Origin: Jiella endophytica
GTDB taxonomy: Bacteria; Pseudomonadota; Alphaproteobacteria; Rhizobiales; Rhizobiaceae
Reading direction: 5' to 3'
Assembly (NCBI RefSeq): GCF_004519335.1
Contig: NZ_SOZD01000002.1
Span: 124,001-188,000, forward strand
DNA length: 64,000 nucleotides
Made by a program: the position numbers and the translations under genes. The notes beneath the pieces were generated by a model. The model was not told where the DNA came from. It did not search any database and saw only the letters and a program-made list of their open reading frames with translations. This document shows, one piece after another, positions 1-9,207 of this stretch (position 1 is its first letter; the number at the start of each line of letters is the position of its first letter).

Positions 1-111
1 GATTTCCCCGTCGTCCAGGCAGTCGTGCTCTTTGCGGCCTTCGTCTTCGTGGTGATGAACTTTCTCGTCGACATCGCCTATGTCTTGCTCAATCCGAGGA
101 TCCGGCTGTGA
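1..111 (+). CDS. ABC transporter permease, C-terminal end only (peptide/DppB type)
   Basis: The window opens inside a gene; 36 residues and a TGA stop are visible. They form a hydrophobic helix followed by a short basic tail ending LVDIAYVLLNPRIRL. This tail is typical of the DppB/OppB permease of dipeptide and oligopeptide importers, which form the inner-membrane channel. The stop overlaps the GTG start of the next gene by four bases (GTGA), so the two are translationally coupled. The matching ATPase is probably the fused protein encoded convergently at 2472-4301. The assignment rests on a short tail only. Confidence 0.6.
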   Translation, partial: DFPVVQAVVLFAAFVFVVMNFLVDIAYVLLNPRIRL

Positions 112-1463
112 CAGAGGCGACGGACAGTTTGACGGCAACGGCCCTGGCGCTCGCCCGCGAGTGGTGCGCCATCCCGTCGGTGCGCGGAAACGATGCCGCC
201 CTCGCCCGCCAGGCCGGCGCGATCGTCGACTGGCTGCGCGGCGACCTCGGTGCGACGATCGTCACCGCCGCTTCGAGCCGTGGTCGCCCGCCGGTGATCC
301 ACGCCCGGATCGACACCGGCGCGGAGAAAAGCGTCATCCTCTACAACATGTACGACGTGATGCCGGCCGACGAGGTCGGCTGGCTGGCACCGCCCTTCGA
401 GGGAGGAGTCGTAGACCTCGATGGCATCGGGCCCTGTTTCGTCGCGCGCGGCGCGGAAAACAACAAGGGTCCGCTCGCCGGGATGCTGGCAGTGGTCGGC
501 GACCTTGCGGTACGCGGCGAACTCGGCGTCAATGTCGAGATCCTAGTCGAGGGCGAGGAGGAGAGCGGCAGCGGCGCAATACGCGACTATCTGGCCGAGG
601 CCGACTGCCCTCTGCGCCCTTCGTCTGCCGCCCTCTTTCCGTCCTTCTGCGAATATGGCGGCGGGCCGCCGCGCCTCTATCTCGGCTTTTCCGGCATCGC
701 CAAAGGCCGGATCGGCGTTGAAGGCGGCGCCTGGGGCGGCCCCTATGAGGCGATCCATTCGAGCAATGCCCCATGGATCGCCAACCCTGCGAGCCGGCTC
801 GTCGCGGCGCTGGCGCTGTTCGGCCAGTCGCCCACCGGCCGGCTCGGCGAGATCGCCCTCGACGACAATGCCCGCGCGATCCTTGCCGATCTCGCCCGAA
901 GCTTCGACCCGGACGCCGAGCTGACATTCCGAAAGGCCGAGCGCTACGCCGTCGAGGGCGATGCCGAGGCGCTTTTGACCAGGGTGCTTTCGACCGCCTC
1001 CGCGACGATCTCCAGCCTCGCCACCGATCCGGCGGCGGGAGACGCCGTCATTCCGTCCGTAGCCCGTGCAGGCTTCGACCTTCGCTGTCCGCCCTCGCTC
1101 GATCCGGCCGATCTGATCGCGGCTTACCGGGAAAAGCTGGCGGAGGCGGGGCTCGACGGCGTGACCGTGGAGGTGGCGGAGAGCTATCCCGGCTGCCGCT
1201 TTTCCCGCAACGCCCCCGGTGTCGACTACCTGATCGCCGCCTATGAGACGACGTCCCGCACGCCGCAGATCTGGCCCTGGGCGATCGGGGCTGCGCCTGC
1301 CTACGCCTTCATGCCACACACGCGATCCTTCCTCATCGGCGGCGCCGGTCGGGGCGGCAACGCCCACGGCGCCAACGAATTCTTCAGCATCGAGGCCTAT
1401 CCGCGCTTCCTGACGTCGATCGAACTCTGGCTCCGCGCCATGGCAAGAAGCGAGGCTGCATGA
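108..1463 (+). CDS. M20-family amidohydrolase/dipeptidase-like protein with altered metal ligands
   Basis: A 451-residue protein with the M20 architecture: N-terminal catalytic part, a lid/dimerisation domain with a VARAGFDLRCP segment, and a C-terminal catalytic part. M20 enzymes are di-zinc peptidases or deacylases acting on short peptides or N-acyl amino acids. The catalytic Glu pair is kept (EGEEESGSG), and so is a late His (AHGANEF). The usual HxD motif reads MYD, and the usual DDK motif reads NNK. The gene starts with GTG overlapping the permease stop and overlaps the next gene by ATGA. With peptide-transporter and cyclodeaminase neighbours, a role in catabolism of an imported amide or peptide is inferred; the substrate is unknown. 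Confidence 0.8.
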   Translation: MTEATDSLTATALALAREWCAIPSVRGNDAALARQAGAIVDWLRGDLGATIVTAASSRGRPPVIHARIDTGAEKSVILYNMYDVMPADEVGWLAPPFEGGVVDLDGIGPCFVARGAENNKGPLAGMLAVVGDLAVRGELGVNVEILVEGEEESGSGAIRDYLAEADCPLRPSSAALFPSFCEYGGGPPRLYLGFSGIAKGRIGVEGGAWGGPYEAIHSSNAPWIANPASRLVAALALFGQSPTGRLGEIALDDNARAILADLARSFDPDAELTFRKAERYAVEGDAEALLTRVLSTASATISSLATDPAAGDAVIPSVARAGFDLRCPPSLDPADLIAAYREKLAEAGLDGVTVEVAESYPGCRFSRNAPGVDYLIAAYETTSRTPQIWPWAIGAAPAYAFMPHTRSFLIGGAGRGGNAHGANEFFSIEAYPRFLTSIELWLRAMARSEAA

Positions 1464-2446
1464 TCACGCTGCGCTATCTCTCGCGGGACGATGCCCTGGC
1501 GGCTGGCGCCGGCGACTTTCGACTGGCGGTCGAGGACGTCCGCGAGGCAACGCGGCTCTTGCGCGCCGGCGAGGCCTCGATGGTGGCCGAGAGCGTCCTG
1601 CCGACCGGCGCCGATCCGCGGGAGAAGGCCTATGGCCTCGCCGCCTCGCTCGGCGGGCGCTACGACGCAGCGGGGCTGAAATGGGCGATGCACCGAGCCT
1701 CTCCTCGCGACGACCTGCCGAGCATCACCAGCACGACCTTCGTCAATCGTCTGTCGGCCGGGCGTCCCCTCGGCCTCGTCGAAAGCGCCCTCCTCACCCG
1801 TATGCGCACCGCTTCGGTCACGGCGATCGCCATGGAGATGCTGCCGCGTGAGGCGATCCGCACCGTGGTGGTTCTCGGCGCCGGGGCGCAGGCAAAGACC
1901 CATGTCGCGATGCTGCAGGCGCTCTTCCCAACCGCCCGGACCATCCGGATCTGGAACCGGACGCGCACCCACCGCGACGCGATGATTGCCGAATGCCGCT
2001 TGCCGGCCGGTCCCGTGCTAGAAGCTGCCGACGAGGTTCCGGCAGCGGTCGATGGAGCCGACGTCGTTCTTTGCTGCACCACGGCGCCGGAACCGATCGT
2101 CGAGAAGGCTGCGGTCCATCCCGGCCGGCTGATCGTCCAGATCGGCTATCACGAGGTCGCCTTCGAGGCGATCGATGCCTCGGACCACGTCGTCGTCGAT
2201 CTCTGGGGCGACTTCGCCGAGCGGAGCGCCAAGAGCCTCTTCCAGATGTATCGTGCCGGGCGCTTCACGCCGGACCGGGTCTCGGCCGACCTCGCCGACC
2301 TCGTCGTCGGCGGCTGGCGGCCAGCGGACAGCGCCTCGGTCTATGTCTCGAGCTTCGGGCTGAACCTCTTCGACATCGCCCTTGCGGCAAGGGTGCTGCG
2401 CCGGGCCGAGGCAGAGGGCATCGGCACGGTGCTGCCGTTCCTCTGA
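1460..2446 (+). CDS. Ornithine cyclodeaminase / mu-crystallin family protein
   Basis: A 328-residue protein of the OCD/mu-crystallin family, NAD(P)-dependent cytosolic enzymes that cyclise or reduce small amino or imino acids (ornithine, alanine, ketimines). A Rossmann nucleotide-binding motif is visible as VVLGAGAQAKTH near residue 135, followed by the NRTRTH segment expected after the second beta strand. The length is normal for the family. It overlaps the upstream M20-type hydrolase by four bases, so it closes an operon of permease, hydrolase and cyclodeaminase. It probably processes an amino acid released by the hydrolase. True ornithine cyclodeaminase activity cannot be told from related activities by sequence. 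Confidence 0.85.
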   Translation: MITLRYLSRDDALAAGAGDFRLAVEDVREATRLLRAGEASMVAESVLPTGADPREKAYGLAASLGGRYDAAGLKWAMHRASPRDDLPSITSTTFVNRLSAGRPLGLVESALLTRMRTASVTAIAMEMLPREAIRTVVVLGAGAQAKTHVAMLQALFPTARTIRIWNRTRTHRDAMIAECRLPAGPVLEAADEVPAAVDGADVVLCCTTAPEPIVEKAAVHPGRLIVQIGYHEVAFEAIDASDHVVVDLWGDFAERSAKSLFQMYRAGRFTPDRVSADLADLVVGGWRPADSASVYVSSFGLNLFDIALAARVLRRAEAEGIGTVLPFL

Positions 2447-2471
2447 CCCGCGCTTTGGCCGGGCGGCTCCC

Positions 2472-4301
2472 CTATGCCGCCTCGGCTGCCCACTCCTTGC
2501 CCGGGATCTGCACGCGGTGGCCCGGCGAGACGGTCCGCCATTGGCGCTGTGGCGGCAGATAGTCGAGCGGCCGGATCGGGTTGAAGATCTCGGCATCGTC
2601 GATGGACCGCCGGATATCCCTGCGGGCCGGATCGGGGATCGGCACTGCGGCGAGCAGCCGCCGCGTATAGGGATGCTGGGGGTTCTCGAAGATCGCCGCA
2701 CGCGGCCCGATCTCGACGATCTCGCCGAGATACATCACCGCCACACGATGGCTGATGCGCTCCACCACCGCCATGTCGTGGGAGATGAACAGGAAGGCGA
2801 GGCCGAGATCGCGCTGGAGGTCGAGCATCAGATTGATGACCTGCGCCTTGATCGAGACGTCGAGGGCCGAGACTGCCTCGTCCGCGACGATGAGTTTCGG
2901 CGCCAGCGCCAGCGCGCGGGCGATGCAGATCCGCTGGCGCTGGCCGCCGGAGAATTCATGCGGATAGCGCTCCGCCATCGCCGGATCGAGGCCGACGCGT
3001 GGCAGCAGCTCGTCCACCTTTCGGCGGGCCGCCTCGCGGCTCGCAAGTCCGTGGACGAGAAGCGGCTCGGCGATCGCCGCGCCGACGCGCATGCGCGGAT
3101 CGAGGCTGGCGAACGGATCCTGGAAGATCATCTGGACGCTGCGCCGCAGGAAGCCGAGATCGCCGGCCCTCGCTTCGAGCACCTCCTGCCCGTCCAGCCT
3201 GACCGAGCCCGCGCTTGCCGCAACGAGCCGCATGATCGCCCGCCCCGTCGAGGATTTGCCGCAGCCCGACTCGCCGACGAGGGCAAGGGTCTCGCCAGCG
3301 TGAAGGTCGAAGGACACGTCCTCCACCGCATGGACGCGGCCGGTCACCCGGCCGAAGAACCCCGAAGCCGCATCGTATCGGGCGGTCAGCCCGCGCAACT
3401 GAAGCAGCGGCGGGTGGGTATTTGCAGGCGCAATGCCGGTTTCCTCGACTGGACTTCCGGTTCGCTCGCCGGGCAGTGGAAATCGCGCCGGCAGCCGGCT
3501 GCCGCGCATCGATCCGAGCTGCGGCACCGCCAAGAGAAGCTGGCTCGTATAGGCGGCTTCCGGAGCCCGAAAGACCGCGGCGGTGTCGCCGGTTTCGACG
3601 ATCTCGCCCTGCCACATCACCGCCATGCGGTCGGCGACCTCGGCGACGACGCCCATGTCGTGGGTGATGAACAGGACGGCGAGATCGTCTTCGTCCTGCA
3701 GCACCTTGATCAGTTCGAGGATCTGCGCCTGGATGGTCACGTCGAGGGCGGTCGTCGGCTCGTCGGCGATCAGAAGCTGCGGCCGGCAGGCGAGCGCGAT
3801 GGCGATCATCACCCGCTGGCGCATGCCGCCTGACAGCTGATGGGGATAGTCGTCGAACCGCCGGGCCGCCGCCGACATCCGCACCTTGTCGAACAGCCGC
3901 AGCGTCTCGGCCTTCGCGGCGCGGAACGACATCTTCCGGTGCTGCATCAGCACCTCGGAGATCTGGTCGCCGACCGTCAGCGACGGGTTGAGGCTGGTCA
4001 TCGGCTCCTGGAAGATCATCGCGACCGCGTCGCCGCGGATCCTGCGCATTGCCGATTCCGGAAGCCTCAGGAGATCGCGGCCTTGAAGCTCGACCCGGCC
4101 GGCGAGCCGCGTCGTCTCGCTGGGAAGCAGCCGCATGATCGACAGCGCGGTGACGCTCTTGCCCGAGCCGGATTCGCCGACCAGCGCCAGAGTCTCGCGG
4201 GGCCGGATCTCGAAGGACACGCCTCGCACCGCCGGGTGCCAGCCGCCCTGTCGATAGAAGGCCGCGCCGAGATTGTCGACGCGCAGGATCGGATCGGTCA
4301 T
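2472..4301 (-). CDS. Peptide ABC transporter ATPase, fused DppD-DppF (two nucleotide-binding domains)
   Basis: A 609-residue protein with two complete ABC ATPase domains in tandem. The first has Walker A GESGSGKS at about residues 42-49 and signature LSGGMRQR; the second has Walker A GESGCGKS and signature FSGGQRQR. Each domain ends with the oligopeptide-type extension ([11 protein letters not shown] in the second). Such fusions supply both ATP-hydrolysing subunits of dipeptide, oligopeptide or nickel importers. It lies convergent to the permease-hydrolase-cyclodeaminase genes rather than co-directional. I chose the ATG at 4301; an ATG at 4319 is also possible. The reading frame stays open further upstream, but that part has a non-ABC composition and overlaps the next gene. 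Confidence 0.88.
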   Translation of the reverse strand: MTDPILRVDNLGAAFYRQGGWHPAVRGVSFEIRPRETLALVGESGSGKSVTALSIMRLLPSETTRLAGRVELQGRDLLRLPESAMRRIRGDAVAMIFQEPMTSLNPSLTVGDQISEVLMQHRKMSFRAAKAETLRLFDKVRMSAAARRFDDYPHQLSGGMRQRVMIAIALACRPQLLIADEPTTALDVTIQAQILELIKVLQDEDDLAVLFITHDMGVVAEVADRMAVMWQGEIVETGDTAAVFRAPEAAYTSQLLLAVPQLGSMRGSRLPARFPLPGERTGSPVEETGIAPANTHPPLLQLRGLTARYDAASGFFGRVTGRVHAVEDVSFDLHAGETLALVGESGCGKSSTGRAIMRLVAASAGSVRLDGQEVLEARAGDLGFLRRSVQMIFQDPFASLDPRMRVGAAIAEPLLVHGLASREAARRKVDELLPRVGLDPAMAERYPHEFSGGQRQRICIARALALAPKLIVADEAVSALDVSIKAQVINLMLDLQRDLGLAFLFISHDMAVVERISHRVAVMYLGEIVEIGPRAAIFENPQHPYTRRLLAAVPIPDPARRDIRRSIDDAEIFNPIRPLDYLPPQRQWRTVSPGHRVQIPGKEWAAEAA

Positions 4302-4386
4302 CAAGCTTTCCGTCGCCATCGCCTCGCAGCAGCAAAGGGTCTCGCCGCAGCATAAGACCACTTGCCGAGCCGCCGGAAGAGCTGCG

Positions 4387-5091
4387 ATGGATCTTTCGGA
4401 TGGCGGCAGCAGCGGGCGGCGAAACATGCGGAAAAACGGCAGGACGCGCGGAGCCAAAGCCAGCCCGGGCAAAACCGGCCGCAGCGCTGCTGCCGGCAGA
4501 AGCAAATCACCGGGCGCCGACGGACAGGCCGCCACGGCCGCCTTTCTCGCGGCGGTCTCGCGCGGTGATTTCACTGCCGCCGCCGAGGCGCTGGACATCC
4601 TCGTCGTTGTCGAACCGGACAACGCCAAGCTCCATTACAACCACGCGCTCGCGCTGCGCCTTTCGGGCCGGGTGAAGGACGCCCTCGCCGCGGCGCGCCG
4701 GGCCCGTAGCCTCGACACGGCGAATGCCAAGGCGCTGTTCGAGATCGCCGCGAGCGCCCTCGAAGCCGGCGAGCCTGCCGCCTCGCTGGAGGCCGGCAGC
4801 GCCTATCTCGCCGACCATCCCGGCGATGCCGACGCGGCGCTGAATGCCGCCCGTGCCGCGCTGCTCGTCGACCGGCCGGACGCCGCCCTCGCGCTGCTCG
4901 AAAGCGTTGCCGCAGCTGACGCCACCGACGCCCATCGCCTCTGCCGCGGCGAGACGCTGCGCGATCTCGGTCGATTCGAGGAAGCGGAGAAGGCCTGGGC
5001 GCAAGCGGCACCGACACTTGCCGGACAGATCCTGTCGCTGCGCTCGAAGGGGCCGCGGGGGCGCATGGCGCTCAATCCTTCGCGCCCCTGA
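4387..5091 (+). CDS. TPR-repeat protein, function unknown
   Basis: A 234-residue protein. The first 50 residues or so are basic and rich in Gly, Ser, Arg and Lys, probably disordered. From about residue 55 it is alanine-rich, with helix pairs that read as tetratricopeptide repeats (for example the segments ending KLHYNHALALRLSGRVKDAL and HRLCRGETLRDLGRFEEAE). TPRs are protein-protein interaction scaffolds. The ATG at 4387 has GGAAGA six bases upstream; a second ATG lies at 4426. It is divergent from dppDF, and its 3' end overlaps the next, convergent gene by 20 bases. No signal peptide is seen. No specific function can be given. Confidence 0.7.
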   Translation: MDLSDGGSSGRRNMRKNGRTRGAKASPGKTGRSAAAGRSKSPGADGQAATAAFLAAVSRGDFTAAAEALDILVVVEPDNAKLHYNHALALRLSGRVKDALAAARRARSLDTANAKALFEIAASALEAGEPAASLEAGSAYLADHPGDADAALNAARAALLVDRPDAALALLESVAAADATDAHRLCRGETLRDLGRFEEAEKAWAQAAPTLAGQILSLRSKGPRGRMALNPSRP

Positions 5092-5767
5092 ACCGCTTGC
5101 GATAGACGCCGGGATCGGCATCGAGCGCGTCCTGCAGGTCGAGGCTCGCCGAAAGCTCCGCCTCGTCCATCTCGCGGCAGGTGAGTGTCAGTGGCTCCCG
5201 TCTCACGAGAACGGCCTGCGCCACCGGCGTCCCGGCAGGGACGACGCCGCTGAAGGACGGGTCGGTCCAGATGGCTGGGAAATGCACAAAGCCGTCCGGA
5301 AAGGCGTCGACGAGGCCGGTCAGGGTGCGGAACGGCAGGTCGAGCCGGTTGTGTGGGTGGGAAAACAGCATCGACCATCCCTCCGGCATGTCGATCGCCC
5401 AGGGATTGGTGAACTTGACGGCGAAGCGGCCCGGATCGGCACCGGGAAAGCCGGTCAGCTGTTCCGGCAGATGCACCCCGACCGGAGACCGGGTGAGCCG
5501 CGCCAGCGGATGGGCGGGCAGCCCGCTGTCCCATTCGAAGACGCCGTCCTCGACGCGAAGATCGGCGATCAGCGGAAACAGCACGCCGGCGCTCATCGCA
5601 TCGACGAAAGGCGGGCACTGCTTCACCGTGCGCACCTCGCCGCCAAGGAGCGGGGCGACGGCGCTGCGCGGCATCGCCTTCAGCCAGTCCGGCAGGTTGG
5701 CTGCGGCGATGCGAGGTTCGGGCATCCTGCCCTTCCAGCCGGGAAGGCAGCGGAACTGAAGCTTCAT
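5072..5767 (-). CDS. Conserved hypothetical protein (possibly DUF6065)
   Basis: A 231-residue protein without signal peptide or membrane segments. It contains aromatic- and proline-rich stretches such as WSMLFSHPHNRLDLPFR and FPAIWTDPSFSG, which I associate only loosely with an uncharacterised family (DUF6065). The overall composition suggests a compact beta-rich soluble protein. It starts at ATG 5767 and overlaps the TPR gene tail-to-tail. The next gene in the same direction upstream is separated by convergence with nothing, so it may be monocistronic. No catalytic motif is recognisable, and no function is proposed. Confidence 0.6.
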   Translation of the reverse strand: MKLQFRCLPGWKGRMPEPRIAAANLPDWLKAMPRSAVAPLLGGEVRTVKQCPPFVDAMSAGVLFPLIADLRVEDGVFEWDSGLPAHPLARLTRSPVGVHLPEQLTGFPGADPGRFAVKFTNPWAIDMPEGWSMLFSHPHNRLDLPFRTLTGLVDAFPDGFVHFPAIWTDPSFSGVVPAGTPVAQAVLVRREPLTLTCREMDEAELSASLDLQDALDADPGVYRKRFRGAKD

Positions 5768-5840
5768 GGTATCGATCGTGGCGAATTCGCGCCGGCCAGA
5801 CAAGCACCGAGCGGGTCGGATTGCGGCGGTACAGGCGAGG

Positions 5841-6713
5841 TCAGGCGGCGGTGCGCCCCCGCCGCTCGGCCCTGATCCGGCCACTCGCCCAGACCAGCGA
5901 CGCGGCGATGGTGACGGCGATGAAGATGACGCCGATGGCGTTGATCATCGGCGACAGGCCGAAGCGCATTCGGCTGGCGATCTCGGTGACCAGCGTATAG
6001 TCCGGCCCGATCGAAAAGAAGGTCGTCGGAAAGTTCTCGATCGACTGCAGGAAGGCGAGCACCGAGGCCGTGCCGATGGTCGGCGCGAGGAAGGGCAGCG
6101 TCACCCGCCGGAAGGTGAAGAACGGCGTCGCCCCGAGGTCGGCCGCCGCCTCGTCGAGGCTGCGGTCCTGGCGGGCGAGGCGCGCCATGAACAGGAGCAG
6201 GCAGTAGGAGGCGATGAAGGAGGCCTGCGCCATCATCGCCGTGAACAGCCCGGCATCGACGCCGAAGGCGTCGCGCCAGAAGATCATCGAGGTGCAGCCG
6301 AGCACGATCCCGGGGATCATGATCGGCGCGACGAGGACCGTGTAGAGGATGCCGTTCGCCCGGCTCTCCAGCCGGGTGAGCAGCAGCGCGCCGGCGAGCC
6401 CGAGCGGGATGGCGATGACGATCACCCCGGCTGCGACCAGCAGCGAGTTCATCAGCCCGGTCATCATCCGGGCGTCGTGGAAGATCGCGGCGAACCATTT
6501 CAGCGTGAAACCCTGCCAGATGGTGATCGACGGCGAGGGATAGGCGTTGAAGGCGGCCGCGACCATGATGACGATCGGTGCGAACAGGACGACGAAGAAG
6601 ATGCCGAGATAGACCTTGATCAGCGCCTCGCCGAGACCGCCGGAATAGCTGCCGGCAGCCGCTCTCGTGGTCGCGGTGTCGAGGGCTGCCGGCTGGCCGA
6701 GGGTCGCGCTCAT
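5841..6713 (-). CDS. ABC transporter permease, PotC-like (second permease)
   Basis: A 290-residue inner-membrane permease with about six transmembrane segments. The EAA loop that contacts the ATPase reads EAAADLGATPFFTFRRVTLP near residue 185. Its sequence type is that of PotC, the second permease of spermidine/putrescine-type importers, a class that also transports 2-aminoethylphosphonate, iron and other solutes. Its ATG overlaps the stop of the first permease by four bases. It is the last gene of the operon of solute-binding protein, acyltransferase, ATPase and two permeases. Because the operon promoter carries a Pho-box-like repeat, a phosphorus compound is a better guess for the substrate than a polyamine. 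Confidence 0.88.
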   Translation of the reverse strand: MSATLGQPAALDTATTRAAAGSYSGGLGEALIKVYLGIFFVVLFAPIVIMVAAAFNAYPSPSITIWQGFTLKWFAAIFHDARMMTGLMNSLLVAAGVIVIAIPLGLAGALLLTRLESRANGILYTVLVAPIMIPGIVLGCTSMIFWRDAFGVDAGLFTAMMAQASFIASYCLLLFMARLARQDRSLDEAAADLGATPFFTFRRVTLPFLAPTIGTASVLAFLQSIENFPTTFFSIGPDYTLVTEIASRMRFGLSPMINAIGVIFIAVTIAASLVWASGRIRAERRGRTAA

Positions 6714-7966
6714 TTGGCGATCTCCCGAATGGACACGCGGAACAGCGACAGCACCATCAGGATGAAGACGATGCAGCTCGCGAGCAGCATCAGCGAATAG
6801 GCCGAGCCCTGGTTCCAGTTGGCGCTCTCGAAGAAACGGCGATAGATCACCTGGCTGAACCAGTCCGGATGGAGGCCTCGGCCGATCAGCTCCGGCACGG
6901 TGATCACCCCGGCCGAAAGCATGAAGACGAGGATCGCGCCCATGGCGATGCCGGGCTTGGCGTGCGGCAGCACCACCCGGTAGTGCACCCTGAAGACCGA
7001 GGCGCCGAGGTCGCGCGCCGCCTCGACCTGGCTGCGGTCGAGGGTCCCGAGTGCATTCATCAGCGGGAACATCATGAACAGCACGAAGGTATAGGCCGAG
7101 ACGAGGAAGACGGCGTTGTTCGAGGCGATCCACTGGGGCGGATCACTGCCGACGAGCCCCAGCACCTGCAGGGCGGAGTTGAGAACGCCCTCGCGGGCGA
7201 GGATCATCACCCAGGCATAGACGCGCAAGAGCTCGTTGATGGAATAGGGGACGACGAGGAGCAGCAGGATGGCCCCGGCGCCGAGCGCGCCCTTCATGGT
7301 CGAGGCAACATAGGCGACCGGATAGCAGACCACGAAGGAGATGAGCGTCACCAAAGCGGCGTAGAAGATCGTCTTGACGAAGATCGTCAGATGCAGCGGC
7401 GAGATTGTCGAATAGTTCTTCAGCGAATAGCGCGGCGCATTGGCGCGCGCCTCGATCAACCGCGCCTGGGTCTGCTTCAGCTCGGTCATCTCGGCTTCCG
7501 CCGCGGCGCGCCTGGCCTCGAGGTCGGCGATTTCGCTGGCGACCGTCTGAGGCGTCTTCTCTGCCGCCGAAGTCCCGCCGAAGGAGGGCAGCAGCGGCGA
7601 TGTGCCGGAAGGCTCTTTCGTCTCCGCATTCGGCCGGTTGTCGGATGAGGGAACGCTCATGCCGGGAATGAGGAAACCGCCGCCGGAGCTCGCTCCGTCG
7701 TCCTTCGCGCCGGCACCCTCCGCCTCGAGGGCTGCCTGTTCTTTCTCATGCGCCTTCAGATCGAAGTCGATCGTCGCGATGTCGCGCGACAGCCGGTTGA
7801 GCGCCGTATTGGTCTTCGTCAGGTCGTCGCTGCGATCGACATAAACCAGCGAACGCTCGGCCATGGTGGAGAGCGGCGCGGCGATCATCCCGCCCACCCA
7901 CAGGACGACGAGCGCGAGGATGAGCGTCGCCAGCGGCCAGCCATAGGTGCGGTAGAGCGCTGCCAT
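6710..7966 (-). CDS. ABC transporter permease, PotB-like, with large periplasmic insertion
   Basis: A 418-residue permease, roughly 130 residues longer than PotB-like proteins usually are. One N-terminal membrane helix is followed by about 150 hydrophilic residues. These hold two heptad-like helices (around residues 50-75 and 140-165) separated by a Gly/Ser/Pro-rich linker. The normal permease core then begins, with the EAA loop EAARDLGASVFRVHYRVVLP. The insertion falls between the first two membrane helices, where the chain should be periplasmic. It overlaps the downstream permease by four bases and follows the ATPase gene by three. The extra domain may contact the solute-binding protein or the cell wall; this is inference. 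Confidence 0.85.
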   Translation of the reverse strand: MAALYRTYGWPLATLILALVVLWVGGMIAAPLSTMAERSLVYVDRSDDLTKTNTALNRLSRDIATIDFDLKAHEKEQAALEAEGAGAKDDGASSGGGFLIPGMSVPSSDNRPNAETKEPSGTSPLLPSFGGTSAAEKTPQTVASEIADLEARRAAAEAEMTELKQTQARLIEARANAPRYSLKNYSTISPLHLTIFVKTIFYAALVTLISFVVCYPVAYVASTMKGALGAGAILLLLVVPYSINELLRVYAWVMILAREGVLNSALQVLGLVGSDPPQWIASNNAVFLVSAYTFVLFMMFPLMNALGTLDRSQVEAARDLGASVFRVHYRVVLPHAKPGIAMGAILVFMLSAGVITVPELIGRGLHPDWFSQVIYRRFFESANWNQGSAYSLMLLASCIVFILMVLSLFRVSIREIAK

Positions 7967-7969
7967 GGC

Positions 7970-9127
7970 TCAGGCCCCCATCGGGGCGAGCCCGGCCTCG
8001 GCGACCGCGGCCTCGGCGGCCGGCATGCCGGCCGCGCCGTTCTCCGGCGTGCCGCCGGCGGCGGGCATGACCACCGCGTCATCGGGCATGAAGCCGATCA
8101 CCGCGTCACCGCCGGTCGGATGCTGGCGGCCGTCATTGGCGAGATGGAGGACGATCCGCCGGCCGGTGGCGTCGCGGGTGACGAGATTGAGATAGGGCCC
8201 TTCGAGCTCGCGGCCCTCGACCCTGGTGCTCAGCCGGTTGCCGTTGAGGGTGGTGGCATCGACGAGACCTGTCCGTTCGGGCCGGACCATCAGCACCGCG
8301 TGCTCGCCGACGGAGAGCTCGCGCGTCGCCCTGCCGGTGAAGGTGCCGCCCGGGCCGGCGATCTTGGCAAAGCCGTTCTCGATGCCGGTGACCTTGCCCG
8401 AAAAGACGTTCTGTTCGCCGACGAAGCCGGCGACGAAGGGCGTTGCCGGCGCGTCATAGACCTCGGTCGGAGTACCGACCTGCTCGATCCGCCCCCTGTT
8501 CATCACCGAGATGCGATCCGACATGGTCAGCGCCTCGCCCTGATCGTGGGTGATGTAGATGAAGGTGACGCCGGTGCGCTTCTGCAGGGCGCGCAGTTCG
8601 GTGCGCATGTGCTGGCGAAGCTTCAGGTCGAGAGCCGAGAGCGGCTCGTCGAGGCAGAGCACCGCCGGCTCCACGGCGAGCGCCCTTGCCACCGCGACGC
8701 GCTGACGCTGGCCGCCGGAAAGCTGGTCCGGCCGCTTGTCGGCATGGGCTTCGAGCGCCACCAGCGCCAGCAGTTCCTCGGCCTTCCGGGAGCGCTCGCG
8801 CTTCGACATGCCCCGCGCCTCGAGGCCGAAGGCGACGTTCTCGCGCACGCTCATGCGCGGAAACAGCGCCAGCGACTGGAAGATCATCGCCGTCGGGCGA
8901 CGATTGGCCGGCAGGTGGTTCACCGGCTCGCCGCCGATCAGCACCTGTCCGCCGCTCGGGCGCTGGAAACCGGAAAGGATCCTCAGAAGCGTGGTCTTGC
9001 CGCAGCCGGACGGGCCGAGGATCGAATGGAACTCGCCGGCGGGGATGGAGAGATCCGTCGGAGAGACGGCGGTGAAGCCGTCGAACACCATGGTGACGCC
9101 GGAAAGCTCGACGCTCTTCCCATCCAT
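7970..9127 (-). CDS. ABC transporter ATP-binding protein, PotA-like
   Basis: A 385-residue ATPase with Walker A GPSGCGKT near residue 40, a Q-loop, signature LSGGQRQR, Walker B VLCLDEPLSALD and the H-loop HDQGEA. A C-terminal TOBE/OB-like regulatory domain follows (from about residue 240), as in PotA and related carbohydrate- or amine-type importers. It energises import by the two permeases encoded just downstream. The last 35 residues are alanine- and glycine-rich and look disordered. The gene sits between the acyltransferase gene (80 bases upstream) and the PotB-like permease (3 bases downstream). Confidence 0.9.
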   Translation of the reverse strand: MDGKSVELSGVTMVFDGFTAVSPTDLSIPAGEFHSILGPSGCGKTTLLRILSGFQRPSGGQVLIGGEPVNHLPANRRPTAMIFQSLALFPRMSVRENVAFGLEARGMSKRERSRKAEELLALVALEAHADKRPDQLSGGQRQRVAVARALAVEPAVLCLDEPLSALDLKLRQHMRTELRALQKRTGVTFIYITHDQGEALTMSDRISVMNRGRIEQVGTPTEVYDAPATPFVAGFVGEQNVFSGKVTGIENGFAKIAGPGGTFTGRATRELSVGEHAVLMVRPERTGLVDATTLNGNRLSTRVEGRELEGPYLNLVTRDATGRRIVLHLANDGRQHPTGGDAVIGFMPDDAVVMPAAGGTPENGAAGMPAAEAAVAEAGLAPMGA

Positions 9128-9207
9128 GCCGGATTTCCCCTCGACTCGTCCACTCGGCGCGGTCCGGCTTCACGCCGGCCGCATCCCCTCTGCCATCTTC
9201 TGCCCGC

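Noticed and set aside
2382-3833. Long open frame on the plus strand opposite dppDF
   Set aside because: Composition is the mirror of an ABC ATPase in high-GC DNA (His/Asp/Arg-rich, no domain); it is a shadow frame.
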